Shown here: one piece after another, positions 54,436 through 63,554 of the stretch
Layout of the letters: every line of letters starts with the position of its first letter
Numbering within the stretch: the stretch's first letter is position 1
NCBI RefSeq assembly: GCF_963665995.1
Contig: NZ_OY762512.1
Span: 1,488,001 to 1,552,000 of the forward strand
Direction: 5' to 3'
From: Pleurocapsa sp. FMAR1
GTDB lineage: Bacteria; Cyanobacteriota; Cyanobacteriia; Cyanobacteriales; Xenococcaceae
DNA: 64,000 nucleotides
Position numbers and translations under genes: made by a program
Notes under the pieces: model-generated
What the model saw: the letters and a program-made list of their open reading frames with translations, nothing else
Databases searched by the model: none
Told to the model about the DNA's origin: nothing

Positions 54436-54612
54436 TTATTGATTAATATTTAACTTTTCTTTTATTTCGGCTTCAGAAGCTTGAGCGCCAACTAATACCG
54501 CCTGATTATCTTTAACAAACAATGGTCGCTTAAGCAGCATAGCATTCTGTGAAAAAGCATCAATCCACTGACTTTGATTGACATTGCTTGTATTGTTGAT
54601 TGCTATCGGCAT
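54436..54612 (-). pseudogene. C-terminal fragment of an ArsC/Spx-family gene
   Basis: 58 codons (ATG at 54612, stop at 54436) read 'SQWIDAFSQNAMLLKRPLFV', then 'KDNQAVLVGAQASEAEIKEK'. 'ML(I/L)KRPxxV.....LVG' is the conserved end of ArsC/Spx thioredoxin-fold proteins, whose N-terminal CxxC half is absent. It may be a truncated gene or the end of a deletion; the in-frame ATG is probably fortuitous. Confidence 0.6.
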
Positions 54613-54936
54613 TTCATACTTTGCTCAAAATAAGATACGTTACTAATCATTGCTTTGACTATTAACTTCAATTTCGTCCAACTACTTAATATATAGATGG
54701 TTTGTCAAATTTGCCCCAAAAACCCAGGCTAGAAAATAAGTTAGGTCTGGCTTTAAATTTAAAATATCATTCCTTGAGGAAGATAGTTAAGGGTAAAAAA
54801 GCCATCCTAGGCATACTATTCAAAGCAACAAGAAAGTTGTATCGTGAATTAGTTGAACAACTAAGCGCGTAGATAGAACATACACCTTAGTAAATCTGGT
54901 TCGTTTTATATTCGCGCCTCAATCAAACTAAAATTT
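54613..54936. other. Spacer before the cyclophilin gene
   Basis: No recognised gene. A frame from about 54705 to 54872 ends '...KAILGILFKATRKLYRELVEQLSA' and has a protein-like composition but no start or known family; it may be another relic. The remainder is promoter-type AT-rich sequence. Confidence 0.4.
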
Positions 54937-56058
54937 ATGAACACTAAAAAAAATATACTTTTTAAATGGTTTCAGTCTTGGTCAACTAAGTTAGTTTTGA
55001 GCAGCGTCCTAACTTTCACTGTTTTTGGTGCTAGCTTAATGGGCTGGCAACCTGAAGCATCGGCTATTTTGGCTCAGGGAGATGCAGTAACCGATCCTCA
55101 AGCTATTCTTCGCTATTCCTTACCGATAGAAAATGATTCTGTACGCAAACTGCAAAAAAGTTTGGAAGATATTTCTAATCAACTACGAGCTAAGCGTTGG
55201 AGTAATATTAGTCGGGATCTTAAAGATGCTAGCCGTGTATTATCGGCTCGTCGCGACAAGCTTTTGGCAACTATTCCTGAAGAACGCCAACCCCAAGCGA
55301 AATCTGTGATCGAGCAGTTGGCTAGTGGAACAGAAGAATTAAAAGAAATTGTGGCAGCCAAAGATCGTGAAGGAACTTACCTTAAAAGAAGGGAGTTACT
55401 CGACCTTGTTACTGATTTAGAGCAGTCGATGGTAGTAGGCTATCCTTTTGAAGTCCCAGAAGAATATGCTAACCTGCCACAGCTTTTGGGTCGTGCCACT
55501 GTAGAGATGGAAACTAACAAAGGTAATTTGAAAGTTGTAGTTGATGGCTATAGTGCGCCTGTAAACGGTGGAAACTTCATCGATTTGGTCGAGCGTGGAT
55601 TTTATGATGGTTTAGACTTTAACCGCGCCGAAGATTTCTATATCCTCCAGGCAGGCGATCCACCTGGAGATGCTGATGGTTTTATCGATCCCAAAACAAA
55701 TGAGTACCGCGCTATTCCGATGGAGGTATTGGTAAAGGGAGATGAATTACCTGTTTACGGGGATACTTTAGAAGAGTTAGGACGTTATTTAGATCAGCCA
55801 GCAATTCCTTTTAATGCTTATGGCGCGATCGCTTTGGCTCGTCCTGCTAATGACCCTAACGGTGGCTCTTCACAGTTTTTCTTCTTTAAGTTTGATACTG
55901 AAATTACTCCTCCTGGTTACAACCTGATGGATGGACGTTATTCTGTCTTTGGTTATTTGGTAGAAGGTAAAGAAGTCCTAGAAGAACTAACCGAAGGAGA
56001 TAAAATTATTTCTGCCAAGGTTATTGATGGTATTGATAACTTGAAAGAACCAGTTTAG
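54937..56058 (+). CDS. TLP40/CYP38-like lumenal peptidyl-prolyl cis-trans isomerase
   Basis: 373 aa. N-terminal export signal at about 1-45 ('TKLVLSSVLTFTVFGASLMGWQPEASA'), a helical, leucine-zipper-like domain (60-165, 'VRKLQKSLEDISNQLRAKRW'), then a cyclophilin beta-barrel ('VEMETNKGNLKVVVDG', 'NFIDLVERGFYDGLDFNRAE', 'GGSSQFFFFKF', 'DGRYSVFGYLVEG'). The helix-plus-barrel build is that of the thylakoid-lumen TLP40/CYP38 family, which assists PSII assembly and repair in plants. The catalytic Arg is shifted (FNRAE), so isomerase activity may be weak, as in CYP38. Confidence 0.9.
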   Translation: MNTKKNILFKWFQSWSTKLVLSSVLTFTVFGASLMGWQPEASAILAQGDAVTDPQAILRYSLPIENDSVRKLQKSLEDISNQLRAKRWSNISRDLKDASRVLSARRDKLLATIPEERQPQAKSVIEQLASGTEELKEIVAAKDREGTYLKRRELLDLVTDLEQSMVVGYPFEVPEEYANLPQLLGRATVEMETNKGNLKVVVDGYSAPVNGGNFIDLVERGFYDGLDFNRAEDFYILQAGDPPGDADGFIDPKTNEYRAIPMEVLVKGDELPVYGDTLEELGRYLDQPAIPFNAYGAIALARPANDPNGGSSQFFFFKFDTEITPPGYNLMDGRYSVFGYLVEGKEVLEELTEGDKIISAKVIDGIDNLKEPV

Positions 56059-56077
56059 TGATTAATATTTTAGTTAG

Positions 56078-56097
56078 GGGCGAACGGCCGTTCGCCC
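56078..56097. repeat. 20-bp perfect GC-rich palindrome
   Basis: GGGCGAACGG followed by CCGTTCGCCC, with no loop, 20 bp after the cyclophilin stop. This is a dispersed-palindrome type; without a T-run it is unlikely to be a strong terminator. Confidence 0.8.
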
Positions 56098-56166
56098 GTA
56101 CTTGGGTGGAGCGAAAGCGAAACCCAACAAAACTAAACAACATTTAATAATCAACAATCAAGGAAA

Positions 56167-57168
56167 ATGATTGATGAACCGCTACTAGTTAAAGATTTAG
56201 GTGAGCATGGTTTATTAAAAAAGCTTCAGAGTTATTGTCCCAGGGAGATCATCGGCGATGATGGGGCAGTTTTAGGGATTACTCCTGGTAAATCTTTGGT
56301 GGTGACTACGGATGTTTTAGTAGATGGGGTTCATTTTAGCGATCGCACTACCACCGCTTTTGATGTGGGTTGGCGTGCTGCTGCTGCTAATTTGTCGGAT
56401 TTGGCAGCTATGGGAGCAAATCCTCTGGGAATTACCGTTGGCTTGTCTTTACCAGGCGAGAAAGCTGTAGATTGGGTGGAAAAGCTCTATCAGGGAATGA
56501 AGGCTTGTTTAGAAGTTTATGGAACTTCTATAGTGGGGGGAGATATTTGTCGTTCTGCCGTGACTAGTATTGCCATTACTGCTTTTGGTGAAGTTCTTCC
56601 TACTAGGATAATTCGTCGTTCTAACGCCAAGCCAGGAGACGTTATTGTAATTACTGGTTTGCACGGACTTTCCAGAGGCGGACTAGAAATACTGCTCGAT
56701 TCAAGTAAAAGTAAAAATCTCGAATTTCAAGAGCGAGAAAGATTAATTGAGGCTCATCAAAGACCAAAGCCAAGACTAGATGTTTTGCCGTATTTAGCCC
56801 AAATTCCTGAAAATATTGCGATCTCAGGTATGGACAGCAGCGATGGGCTAGCAGATGCGATTAAGCAAATTTGTAGCTATAGTGGTGTTGGAGCGACCAT
56901 TAACGGGGAAAATCTGCACATTTTTTCAGGATTAACTAAGTTGGCAGGATTAGCAAAAGCTGGAGAATGGCTGCTTTATGGCGGAGAAGATTTTGAATTG
57001 GTTTTATCTCTTCCTTTGAATTTTGCTCTTAGCTTGGTAGAAAATCTTAGTTTTGATGCAGCAATCATTGGTGAAATTACTCAAGGGTGCGAAATTAAAA
57101 TAATTAACGGCAAAAGCCATAGTTTTCAATTAACTTTAAATGAAGCTCAAGGATTTCAACATTTTTAG
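56167..57168 (+). CDS. thiL: Thiamine-monophosphate kinase
   Basis: 333 aa PurM/ThiL-fold ATPase. Motifs: 'IGDDGAVLG', 'VVTTDVLVDGVHF', 'LSDLAAMGANPLG', 'VGGDICRS', 'GMDSSDGLADAIKQI' and 'WLLYGGEDFELVLSLP' in the standard order. It phosphorylates thiamine monophosphate to the diphosphate coenzyme. The ATG follows an AAGGAAA ribosome-binding sequence. It lies 108 bp after the cyclophilin gene in the same direction, a pairing that may be an operon. Confidence 0.95.
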   Translation: MIDEPLLVKDLGEHGLLKKLQSYCPREIIGDDGAVLGITPGKSLVVTTDVLVDGVHFSDRTTTAFDVGWRAAAANLSDLAAMGANPLGITVGLSLPGEKAVDWVEKLYQGMKACLEVYGTSIVGGDICRSAVTSIAITAFGEVLPTRIIRRSNAKPGDVIVITGLHGLSRGGLEILLDSSKSKNLEFQERERLIEAHQRPKPRLDVLPYLAQIPENIAISGMDSSDGLADAIKQICSYSGVGATINGENLHIFSGLTKLAGLAKAGEWLLYGGEDFELVLSLPLNFALSLVENLSFDAAIIGEITQGCEIKIINGKSHSFQLTLNEAQGFQHF

Positions 57169-57420
57169 ATATAGTAGTTCTAATGTACTAAAGTGTTGGC
57201 TATATTTTTCAGACAAGAAAAGCACAACATATTTTAAGAAAAATAGTTACCCTGGTATAAATTTCCTCGAAATGGGAATGTTAATTTTGTGAAGGAAAGT
57301 CATGGGCTGTATTATTAATTCTCATCTCTATTCAGAGGATAAATTAAGTGAGATCTAAGATAGGATAGTCAACCCAATCGACAATCATAAAAATTATTAT
57401 CCTGTGTATCACACCTGATT

Positions 57421-59379
57421 ATGGAGCAGCGAGATTTGCCTAAAACTATGCAGCAAGCATCAGGGATCGATCATATTGTCAGTAATATTTTCCAATTTAT
57501 TCAAGCAAGCTTAAATAGTCCGAATATTCTGTCAAATTTGGCTGGTAAATTTGCTAATTTGCTGCTTGTCGAAACCTGTATTGTAGTCTCTATTGATGCT
57601 TATGGCAGCACTAACCAAGTAGGTTATTGGCAAAAAGATCATCTTTTGTTGACAACTCAAAAAATTACTCAGCTACTATCTAGTTTGTCTCTGGCTCAGA
57701 GTGATTTTACTCCATCCCAAGTGCTAATCCAAAAAGATTCCCATCTATTTAAAACGATCGATCATTTAGTCAAAGAAGTTCTGCCTGGAAAATCTTGGCT
57801 AGGTATAATCACTCGATATCAACAAAAGGTTAACGGTTTAGTTTTACTTTTTAAGCCAGACTCTTGTAAATGGAGTAGCTCAGAGCAGAAACTATTGCCA
57901 GAAATTTCCGACTCAATGGCGATCGCAATTTCTCAAATACAGCTTCAGCAACAGGTTCACACTAAAGCTCAATATCAATCCTTATTCAAAAAGATCAGCA
58001 GAGAAATTAGCCAAAGTTCCCATCTTCAATCACTATTTAATACCTGTTTAGCAGAACTATGCACCACTTTGGAGGCAGATCGAGGCATAATTTTGATGTT
58101 GAAGTATCAAAATCCTTTAAAAGCCAAAAATCGACAACATAATTCAGTCAAAGGAACAGTCAGAATTACTTCTCACTGGAGTGACTCAGATCGAGGCAAA
58201 TCCTCTGAAGATGAACCATTTTTTAGTCTAAGTGATTCGGACTTATGCCAAAAAGCTTGGCGTAATGCTCCAAAATATTTGTGTTTTCCAGCAGATACTC
58301 CTTTTCCTGATTTAGCCCCAGAATCAGCTATTGATTCTTTTGCCACCGATGGTTCTGCTTTATTGATGATGCCTTTAATGGGTAAAAAAAGTAGCGGTAC
58401 AGACTCAGCAGGAGTTCTTGGTTTTTTGGTACTGCAATATAACGAAAAACATCATTGGTTGGAAGATCAATTAGATTTAATTGATTGGGTGTGTGTACAG
58501 CTTAGTACGGCTCTAGTTCATCATCAAACTTTAAATCAGGTACAGTCCATTGTTGAAGAACGTACCGCTAAACTTAAATGGAGTTCAGATGTTCAGGCAA
58601 AACTATCAGCAAAAATGCGCCAGCACATCGATCAGCTACAAAAGTTAAATCAGTTAAAAGATGACTTTATGAACAGCATGAGTCATGAGCTAAAAACGCC
58701 TTTAACCAGCATGAAAATAGCAATTAAGATGCTGCGCCACACGGAATTATCTCCTGAAATGCACGAAAAATATCTTAATATCTTAGAGCAAGAATGGGAT
58801 CGAGAATATAGCTTAATTAAAGATTTGCTGACTTTACAGCAGGTAGAGTCAGGCAAACTAACCTATAGCCCTCAAGAGCTTAATTTAACCCAAGCGATTG
58901 CTAATTTGGCTCAGTCTTTTAATACCAAGTGGCAAATGGAAAAGGGTCTTGAACTGAAGATAAATGTATCTAAACCCGATCTTAAAATTAATACTGATGT
59001 TGAAAGCCTAGAGCATATTTTAAGCGAACTATTGTTAAATGCAGCCAAATACAGTGATGAAAATACGGTGGTAGAATTGTTGGCACAAAGCCAAACTACC
59101 CTCAAAGGCAAAGACATAGTAATTTCTGTCGCCAATAGTGGTGCGGAAATTACCCCTGAAGAATTGCCCTATATCTTTGATAAATTTAGACGGGGTAAAG
59201 GGGTAACTGACCGTGCAGTGCCTGGAACAGGCTTAGGGCTTACTCTGGTACAGTATTTAGTTGAACATCTAAACGGTACGATTGAAGTTACCAATGAGCC
59301 GACAAAATGCGATCGCGAAAGCTCATTTCTGACTACCTTTGTGCTTAAATTACCTCAATTTCAACCATCTATTAGCTAG
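57421..59379 (+). CDS. GAF-domain sensor histidine kinase
   Basis: 652 aa, no membrane helix. Two GAF-like regions (about 20-180 and 190-370) precede a helical connector ('VQSIVEERTAKLKWSSDVQAKLSAKMRQHIDQLQKLNQLKDDFM'). The HisKA box is 'SMSHELKTPLTSMKIAIKML', followed by the N-box 'ILSELLLNAAKYSDENT', 'FDKFRRGKG' and 'GTGLGLTLVQYLVEHLNG'. No chromophore-binding Cys motif was seen. The target response regulator is not adjacent. Confidence 0.88.
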   Translation: MEQRDLPKTMQQASGIDHIVSNIFQFIQASLNSPNILSNLAGKFANLLLVETCIVVSIDAYGSTNQVGYWQKDHLLLTTQKITQLLSSLSLAQSDFTPSQVLIQKDSHLFKTIDHLVKEVLPGKSWLGIITRYQQKVNGLVLLFKPDSCKWSSSEQKLLPEISDSMAIAISQIQLQQQVHTKAQYQSLFKKISREISQSSHLQSLFNTCLAELCTTLEADRGIILMLKYQNPLKAKNRQHNSVKGTVRITSHWSDSDRGKSSEDEPFFSLSDSDLCQKAWRNAPKYLCFPADTPFPDLAPESAIDSFATDGSALLMMPLMGKKSSGTDSAGVLGFLVLQYNEKHHWLEDQLDLIDWVCVQLSTALVHHQTLNQVQSIVEERTAKLKWSSDVQAKLSAKMRQHIDQLQKLNQLKDDFMNSMSHELKTPLTSMKIAIKMLRHTELSPEMHEKYLNILEQEWDREYSLIKDLLTLQQVESGKLTYSPQELNLTQAIANLAQSFNTKWQMEKGLELKINVSKPDLKINTDVESLEHILSELLLNAAKYSDENTVVELLAQSQTTLKGKDIVISVANSGAEITPEELPYIFDKFRRGKGVTDRAVPGTGLGLTLVQYLVEHLNGTIEVTNEPTKCDRESSFLTTFVLKLPQFQPSIS

Positions 59380-59474
59380 GTTAGTAAGAGATTATTTAAG
59401 ATTTAAAGAATAACTATAGTCGATCGCCTTTAATTATATCTCAACTCTAAATCGGTCGATTGTCAGAAATTCCT

Positions 59475-61175
59475 ATGAAATGGCACAGAAGTAAAAAGCT
59501 CACCAATCCAAAACTATCCCGCTTGTCTTTAGGAACTTATCCTTATTCACCATTTTTTCGCCAGATCAAAATTTTCGGCATCGCTACTAAACTTTTATTT
59601 TCTCTGTGGTGGAACAAAGTAACGGGCAATAATTCTTCTGGGCGTAGATATCGTTTGGCACAGTGGTTAGTCAAAAATATTCTGGAATTAGGACCAACCT
59701 TTATCAAAATTGGGCAGGCTTTATCAACTCGTGCAGATCTAATTCCCATTGAATATATTCAGGAATTTAGCCAACTACAGGATCGAGTACCACCCTTTAG
59801 TTCTGATTTGGCGATCGCTGTAATTGAACAGGAATTAGGCAAATCAGTTTCTGTATTGTTTGCCGAGTTTAACCCTACTCCCCTAGCTGCTGCTAGTTTG
59901 GGACAGGTACACAAAGCCAGACTCTACACGGGGGAAGACGTAGTAGTCAAGGTGCAGCGTCCTGGTTTAGCAAAATTATTTAACTTAGATTTTGAAATTC
60001 TGCATCGCTTAGTAAGATGGATGAATCGTTTAATTAAAAATTCCCGAAAATTTAATTTAGAAGCAGTTTATCGTGAATTTTTTGAGCTTCTTTACATGGA
60101 AATTGACTATGTTCACGAAGGTAAAAATGCCGATCGCTTTCGAGCCAATTTTCAAGGCTATCATCGAGTGGCAGTACCGCAGGTTTATTGGCAATATACT
60201 ACTCCTAAAATTTTAACTTTAGAATATTTACCTGGCATTAAAATAGACGACCGCCTAGCTTTAGAAGCTAATCGAATTGATACACAAGAAGTAATTCAAC
60301 TGGGCATCACCTGCTATTTAAAACAGCTTTTAGAAGACGGTTTTTTTCAGTCCGATCCTCACCCTGGCAACATGGCAGTTAGCCAACGGGGAGATATTAT
60401 TTTTTATGATTTTGGCACCATGGCAGAAGTAAAAACCATTGCCAAAGATCAGATGGTTAAAACTTTTTTTGCCGTCTTAAAAAAGGATACGGATGAGGTA
60501 GTAGAAACTCTAATCTATATGGGTTTAATTGAGCCTGTAGCGGATATGACTCCTGTTAAACGGATGATTGCCTTTATGATCGAAGAGTTTCGCGATAAGC
60601 CCGTTGACGTGAGAGCTTTTGAACAAATAACCGAAGAAGTCTACTCAATTTTTGAGCAGCAGCCATTTCGGTTACCGCCCCAGATGACTTTTATTGTTAA
60701 GTCTTTAACTACTTTAGATGGTATTGCTCGCGCCCTCGATCCTCAATATAATTTACTGGCAGCAGCCCAACCCTTTTTAAAACAGGTGGCATTTTCCCAA
60801 CAACAGGGCAGTATGTTGAGTATTTTAGCCAGACAAACCAAAGACTTTATTCAATATAAATTTAGGCAGCCAAACCGTACTCAACTATCAATCATGCGCT
60901 TAGAATCTCGCCTGGATTTAGGAGAGTTACAGGTAAAGGTCAAGAGCATAGAAAGTGAACGATCCCTTAAGCAAATTCAGTTAGGAATCAAAAGCTTAAT
61001 TTATACCTGCTTTTCGGGATTTTGCTTATTATCTGGTTCAGTATTGTTGGTCGGTCACTTAAAAGGAATGGCGATCGCTTTATTCTGTTTTGCTACCTTT
61101 TGGTTTATTTTACTCATGCGATCGATGATGAGCATGGCAATGAAGGAGAAAATGTATCGCATGGCTCAGAAGTAA
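59475..61175 (+). CDS. ABC1/UbiB-family atypical kinase
   Basis: 566 aa from the ATG at 59475 (a TTG at 59460 would add five residues). ABC1 signatures: 'LGPTFIKIGQALSTRADLIP' (KxGQ motif), alanine-rich loop 'PLAAASLGQVHKARL', 'VVVKVQRPG', 'MEIDYVHEGKNADRF', 'FFQSDPHPGNMAV' and 'IIFYDFGTMAEV' (DFG). Two C-terminal membrane helices follow. Family members support quinone (plastoquinone/ubiquinone) metabolism or lipid extraction in chloroplasts and cyanobacteria. Its last 106 bp occur again at 63555, after a foreign insert. Confidence 0.93.
   Translation: MKWHRSKKLTNPKLSRLSLGTYPYSPFFRQIKIFGIATKLLFSLWWNKVTGNNSSGRRYRLAQWLVKNILELGPTFIKIGQALSTRADLIPIEYIQEFSQLQDRVPPFSSDLAIAVIEQELGKSVSVLFAEFNPTPLAAASLGQVHKARLYTGEDVVVKVQRPGLAKLFNLDFEILHRLVRWMNRLIKNSRKFNLEAVYREFFELLYMEIDYVHEGKNADRFRANFQGYHRVAVPQVYWQYTTPKILTLEYLPGIKIDDRLALEANRIDTQEVIQLGITCYLKQLLEDGFFQSDPHPGNMAVSQRGDIIFYDFGTMAEVKTIAKDQMVKTFFAVLKKDTDEVVETLIYMGLIEPVADMTPVKRMIAFMIEEFRDKPVDVRAFEQITEEVYSIFEQQPFRLPPQMTFIVKSLTTLDGIARALDPQYNLLAAAQPFLKQVAFSQQQGSMLSILARQTKDFIQYKFRQPNRTQLSIMRLESRLDLGELQVKVKSIESERSLKQIQLGIKSLIYTCFSGFCLLSGSVLLVGHLKGMAIALFCFATFWFILLMRSMMSMAMKEKMYRMAQK
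61070..61175 (+). repeat. Left copy of the 106-bp flanking repeat (3' end of the ubiB-like gene)
   Basis: Last 35 codons of the ABC1 gene. The stretch 63555-63660 repeats it without gaps, with seven substitutions by eye (about 93% identity). The two copies bracket a 2.4-kb insert. Confidence 0.92.
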
Positions 61176-61435
61176 CTAATCTAAAATCTTTAGTTGCTAA
61201 TTCAATTGATTTTTGATGATGGCAAATAAATAATTTTAGATTGAGAATTAGTGGAGTGATAATTTGCTAGGCACAAAACTAGTAATAATCTACACATTAA
61301 CATCATATTTTATTTGGAATATTTTCGGAGATAAACAGAAACAAGTGCTTTTTTGTGGGAGCTGATTGTTTTCCGATGCTATCATGTAGGCTACAGCTTT
61401 AGCATTTTACGACTTCAATCAATACTGATTTTTTT

Positions 61436-61945
61436 ATGGATAGTCCAGATACTCCTCAATGCAGTCAATTCAATGATCATCTTTTAACAGCTAGATTAAA
61501 AAGAGTTTCGCAAAAAAACCTTGAAAACTTTTATAAAGATGCAGTTAATAAAGATAGTGAGCCAAAGAACAAAGCAAAATTAGTCGAAGAAATAGTTGTT
61601 CACTACAAAATAATGCTAAACAATTCTGAATTTCAAGAGAAATTAGGTGTTTTTATTAGGGACTATGTACTTAGTGCCAGGGAATCAGAATATTTAATTG
61701 AAATTAACGATAAACAAGCTTTTATCAAATGGGTAGCTAATTGGTCAAACAACGCTTATGTTGGTAATAATTTTAACTTTTACAAACATATTTATTTTGA
61801 ATTGCCAGAACAACATCTATGTTTGAATAAATTAGATGCTTTAAAAACTACTATCCAATCAGAAAATAAGAAAGAAGACTATAGTTGCTTATCCTTTCCT
61901 AATAAAGTTTTTTTACTAGTTGCATATAGAAAAGAAAAAAATTAA
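61436..61945 (+). CDS. Unknown protein, first gene of the inserted cassette
   Basis: 169 aa, not recognised. It is lysine- and asparagine-rich, more AT-rich than neighbours, with a helical N-half ('LTARLKRVSQKNLENFYKDAVNKDS', 'KLVEEIVVHYKIMLNNSEFQEKLGVFIRDYVLS') and a mixed C-half. It starts 260 bp after the ubiB-like gene, with the ATG at 61436, and is followed 17 bp later by the next gene. It may be the sensor or immunity component of the cassette; no function is claimed. Confidence 0.6.
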   Translation: MDSPDTPQCSQFNDHLLTARLKRVSQKNLENFYKDAVNKDSEPKNKAKLVEEIVVHYKIMLNNSEFQEKLGVFIRDYVLSARESEYLIEINDKQAFIKWVANWSNNAYVGNNFNFYKHIYFELPEQHLCLNKLDALKTTIQSENKKEDYSCLSFPNKVFLLVAYRKEKN

Positions 61946-61962
61946 TTTTTAGTCGCAATCAA

Positions 61963-62514
61963 TTGTTGACTATTCATGATACACGCGAGTTTGAAATTGT
62001 TTTTAGAGCGAATAGTTCTTTAGTTAGCGTCAGAGGAGAAAATTCAGTTGTTCGAGATTTTTTTAATTCTATAGTGGAAAATGCCAATCAGCAATTATCT
62101 TCAATAAGATCACTTTTTATTGGTGACGAACAAGGAAAAAGCTATAGACCTATAGTAAAACCAAGAGTGTTCATTAAAATTGAGAATTTGAAACAATCTT
62201 TTAATGGTACATATCTTGATATTGATGCCCCAGTTACAGGAGATCAAGCTACGAGAATAAAAATATCTCTAAAAGGAATGCAAAATGTTGCAGAAGAGAC
62301 TCACCCCATACTAGCCGCCGCTGTAGCGGAAGTTTGGAGAGAACAAGAAAAAAGCCGTATCGCTTTCTTGTATAATAACAATACTTATTCTTTCACTGTG
62401 ACCAACAATGGAGGATTGTACTTTAAACAGTATGCTCCTGAAGAAGTAGTAACTTATGTTCTATTAAAAATTCTTCTTCTGCAAAATTGCGATAATGGAT
62501 ACTCAAGCAATTAA
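61963..62514 (+). CDS. Unknown protein, second gene of the cassette
   Basis: 183 aa, not recognised, read from TTG at 61963 (61966 is also TTG; no ATG in frame is available nearby). It appears alpha/beta: 'REFEIVFRANSSLVSVRGENSVVRDFFNSIVE', 'KPRVFIKIENLKQSFNGTYLDIDAPVTGDQATRIKISL', 'HPILAAAVAEVWREQEKSRIAFLYNNNTYSFTV'. Its 3' end overlaps the next gene by 20 bp, implying coupled translation and complex formation with its neighbours. Confidence 0.55.
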   Translation: MLTIHDTREFEIVFRANSSLVSVRGENSVVRDFFNSIVENANQQLSSIRSLFIGDEQGKSYRPIVKPRVFIKIENLKQSFNGTYLDIDAPVTGDQATRIKISLKGMQNVAEETHPILAAAVAEVWREQEKSRIAFLYNNNTYSFTVTNNGGLYFKQYAPEEVVTYVLLKILLLQNCDNGYSSN

Positions 62515-62797
62515 ATGTATAAGAAAATACATTGAAGATAAATATATTGGAGGCGGTGTCGTTAAAGTCTCTGATGTATCAGCTTACTGCGGGTGTTCAG
62601 ATGGAATTATTCTTAAAGGATTAGTACGGCTTGAGGAATTAGGTGAAGTAAAAATTGAAAAAAGATATTCTTGTCCTGATTTTCACTACATAAGAGAGAA
62701 TGAATTTCCTTTTTGTTCTGAATGCGATCAAAAATATCCTGAAGAGCTAATCAATGTCTACTTTTACTTTAAGCCTCTAGCCACAGTCAGAATGTGA
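62495..62797 (+). CDS. Winged-helix protein with cysteine-rich tail, third gene of the cassette
   Basis: 100 aa. Residues 5-55 form a winged helix ('CIRKYIEDKYIGGGVVKVSDVSAYCGCSDGIILKGLVRLEELGEVKIEKRY'). The tail 'CPDFHYIRENEFPFCSECDQKYPEELIN' has C, H, C and C arranged like a small zinc ribbon. It overlaps both neighbours (20 bp and 4 bp). It is likely a DNA-binding adaptor for the nuclease that follows; that role is inferred. Confidence 0.6.
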   Translation: MDTQAIKCIRKYIEDKYIGGGVVKVSDVSAYCGCSDGIILKGLVRLEELGEVKIEKRYSCPDFHYIRENEFPFCSECDQKYPEELINVYFYFKPLATVRM

Positions 62798-63501
62798 GTA
62801 AGAAGAAACGCGAGGCTATTGATCCTATATACAAAGAAAAGTTCATTGAAGATTTAAATAGGTTCATCAGCAAAGTTCAGTCAGCAGAAATTAATAATCC
62901 TACTACTTGTGCAACTATATTTAGTAACTCTGACCAGTATGCAGATGAAAAAGCATATCTTGAAGAGTTAGCAACAGAAAATTTTTCAACTGCAAAAGAT
63001 AGAGGTGATGCTCTAGAGAAGTTGATTATAAAAATATTCAACAGAATAGATTTATTAGATGGTATTTCTATAACTCGAAAGGAAACTGTCTTAGGTCAAC
63101 TCGATTTGCAACTCGTTACTGTTAGAGATTTTATATATGACGTATGGGGCATGACTAGAGATAAGCCAACTGTTGAATATATGATTGGTGAGTGTAAAAA
63201 TTATACTAATCCTGTTGGAAGACCAGAAATTGAACGTATATGCTGGCGTGCAACCAAAGGAGCTTGTTTGGCTTTTTTCATAGCAACTGAATATACTAAA
63301 GATGCACTAGATGAAATAGCATATTTCAATCAAAACAAACAAAATCTTCTGCTCAATTCCAATGGAGTTTATGTTATTCCTATTTCAATTTCAATGATAG
63401 AAGCTATTGTTAATAATAATATAAACTTTTGTTATTTCATTAAGTGGGCAATAAAAAACTCTAAAATAATGAGTATAGTCAATTACTTAAAACTTACTTA
63501 A
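62794..63501 (+). CDS. Predicted PD-(D/E)XK endonuclease, fourth gene of the cassette
   Basis: 235 aa from GTG at 62794 (overlapping ATGTGA). The restriction-endonuclease core can be followed: helix 'DRGDALEKLIIKIFNRID', then 'GQLDLQL' (metal-binding Asp), then 'VEYMIGECKNYTNPVGRPEIERICWR' (ExK = GECK), with the sequel 'KGACLAFFIATEYTKDALDEI' resembling Mrr/Card1-type folds. It should cut DNA (or RNA) with Mg. Not typed to any named restriction system. The C-terminal 40 residues are hydrophobic/Asn-rich. Its AT-rich composition differs from the flanking ubiB sequence. Confidence 0.7.
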   Translation: MSKKKREAIDPIYKEKFIEDLNRFISKVQSAEINNPTTCATIFSNSDQYADEKAYLEELATENFSTAKDRGDALEKLIIKIFNRIDLLDGISITRKETVLGQLDLQLVTVRDFIYDVWGMTRDKPTVEYMIGECKNYTNPVGRPEIERICWRATKGACLAFFIATEYTKDALDEIAYFNQNKQNLLLNSNGVYVIPISISMIEAIVNNNINFCYFIKWAIKNSKIMSIVNYLKLT

Positions 63502-63554
63502 ATAGTTGAAATAAATGCTAACTTCTATTTTTTGAACACTTTTCAAGGTATTAA

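Noticed and set aside
54705-54872. Possible gene fragment ending in 'KATRKLYRELVEQLSA'
   Set aside because: Protein-like but with no start codon and no family I can name, so not annotated as a pseudogene.
61022-61216. 64-codon frame at the ubiB-like gene's end
   Set aside because: Out-of-frame shadow of the ABC1 kinase C-terminus.
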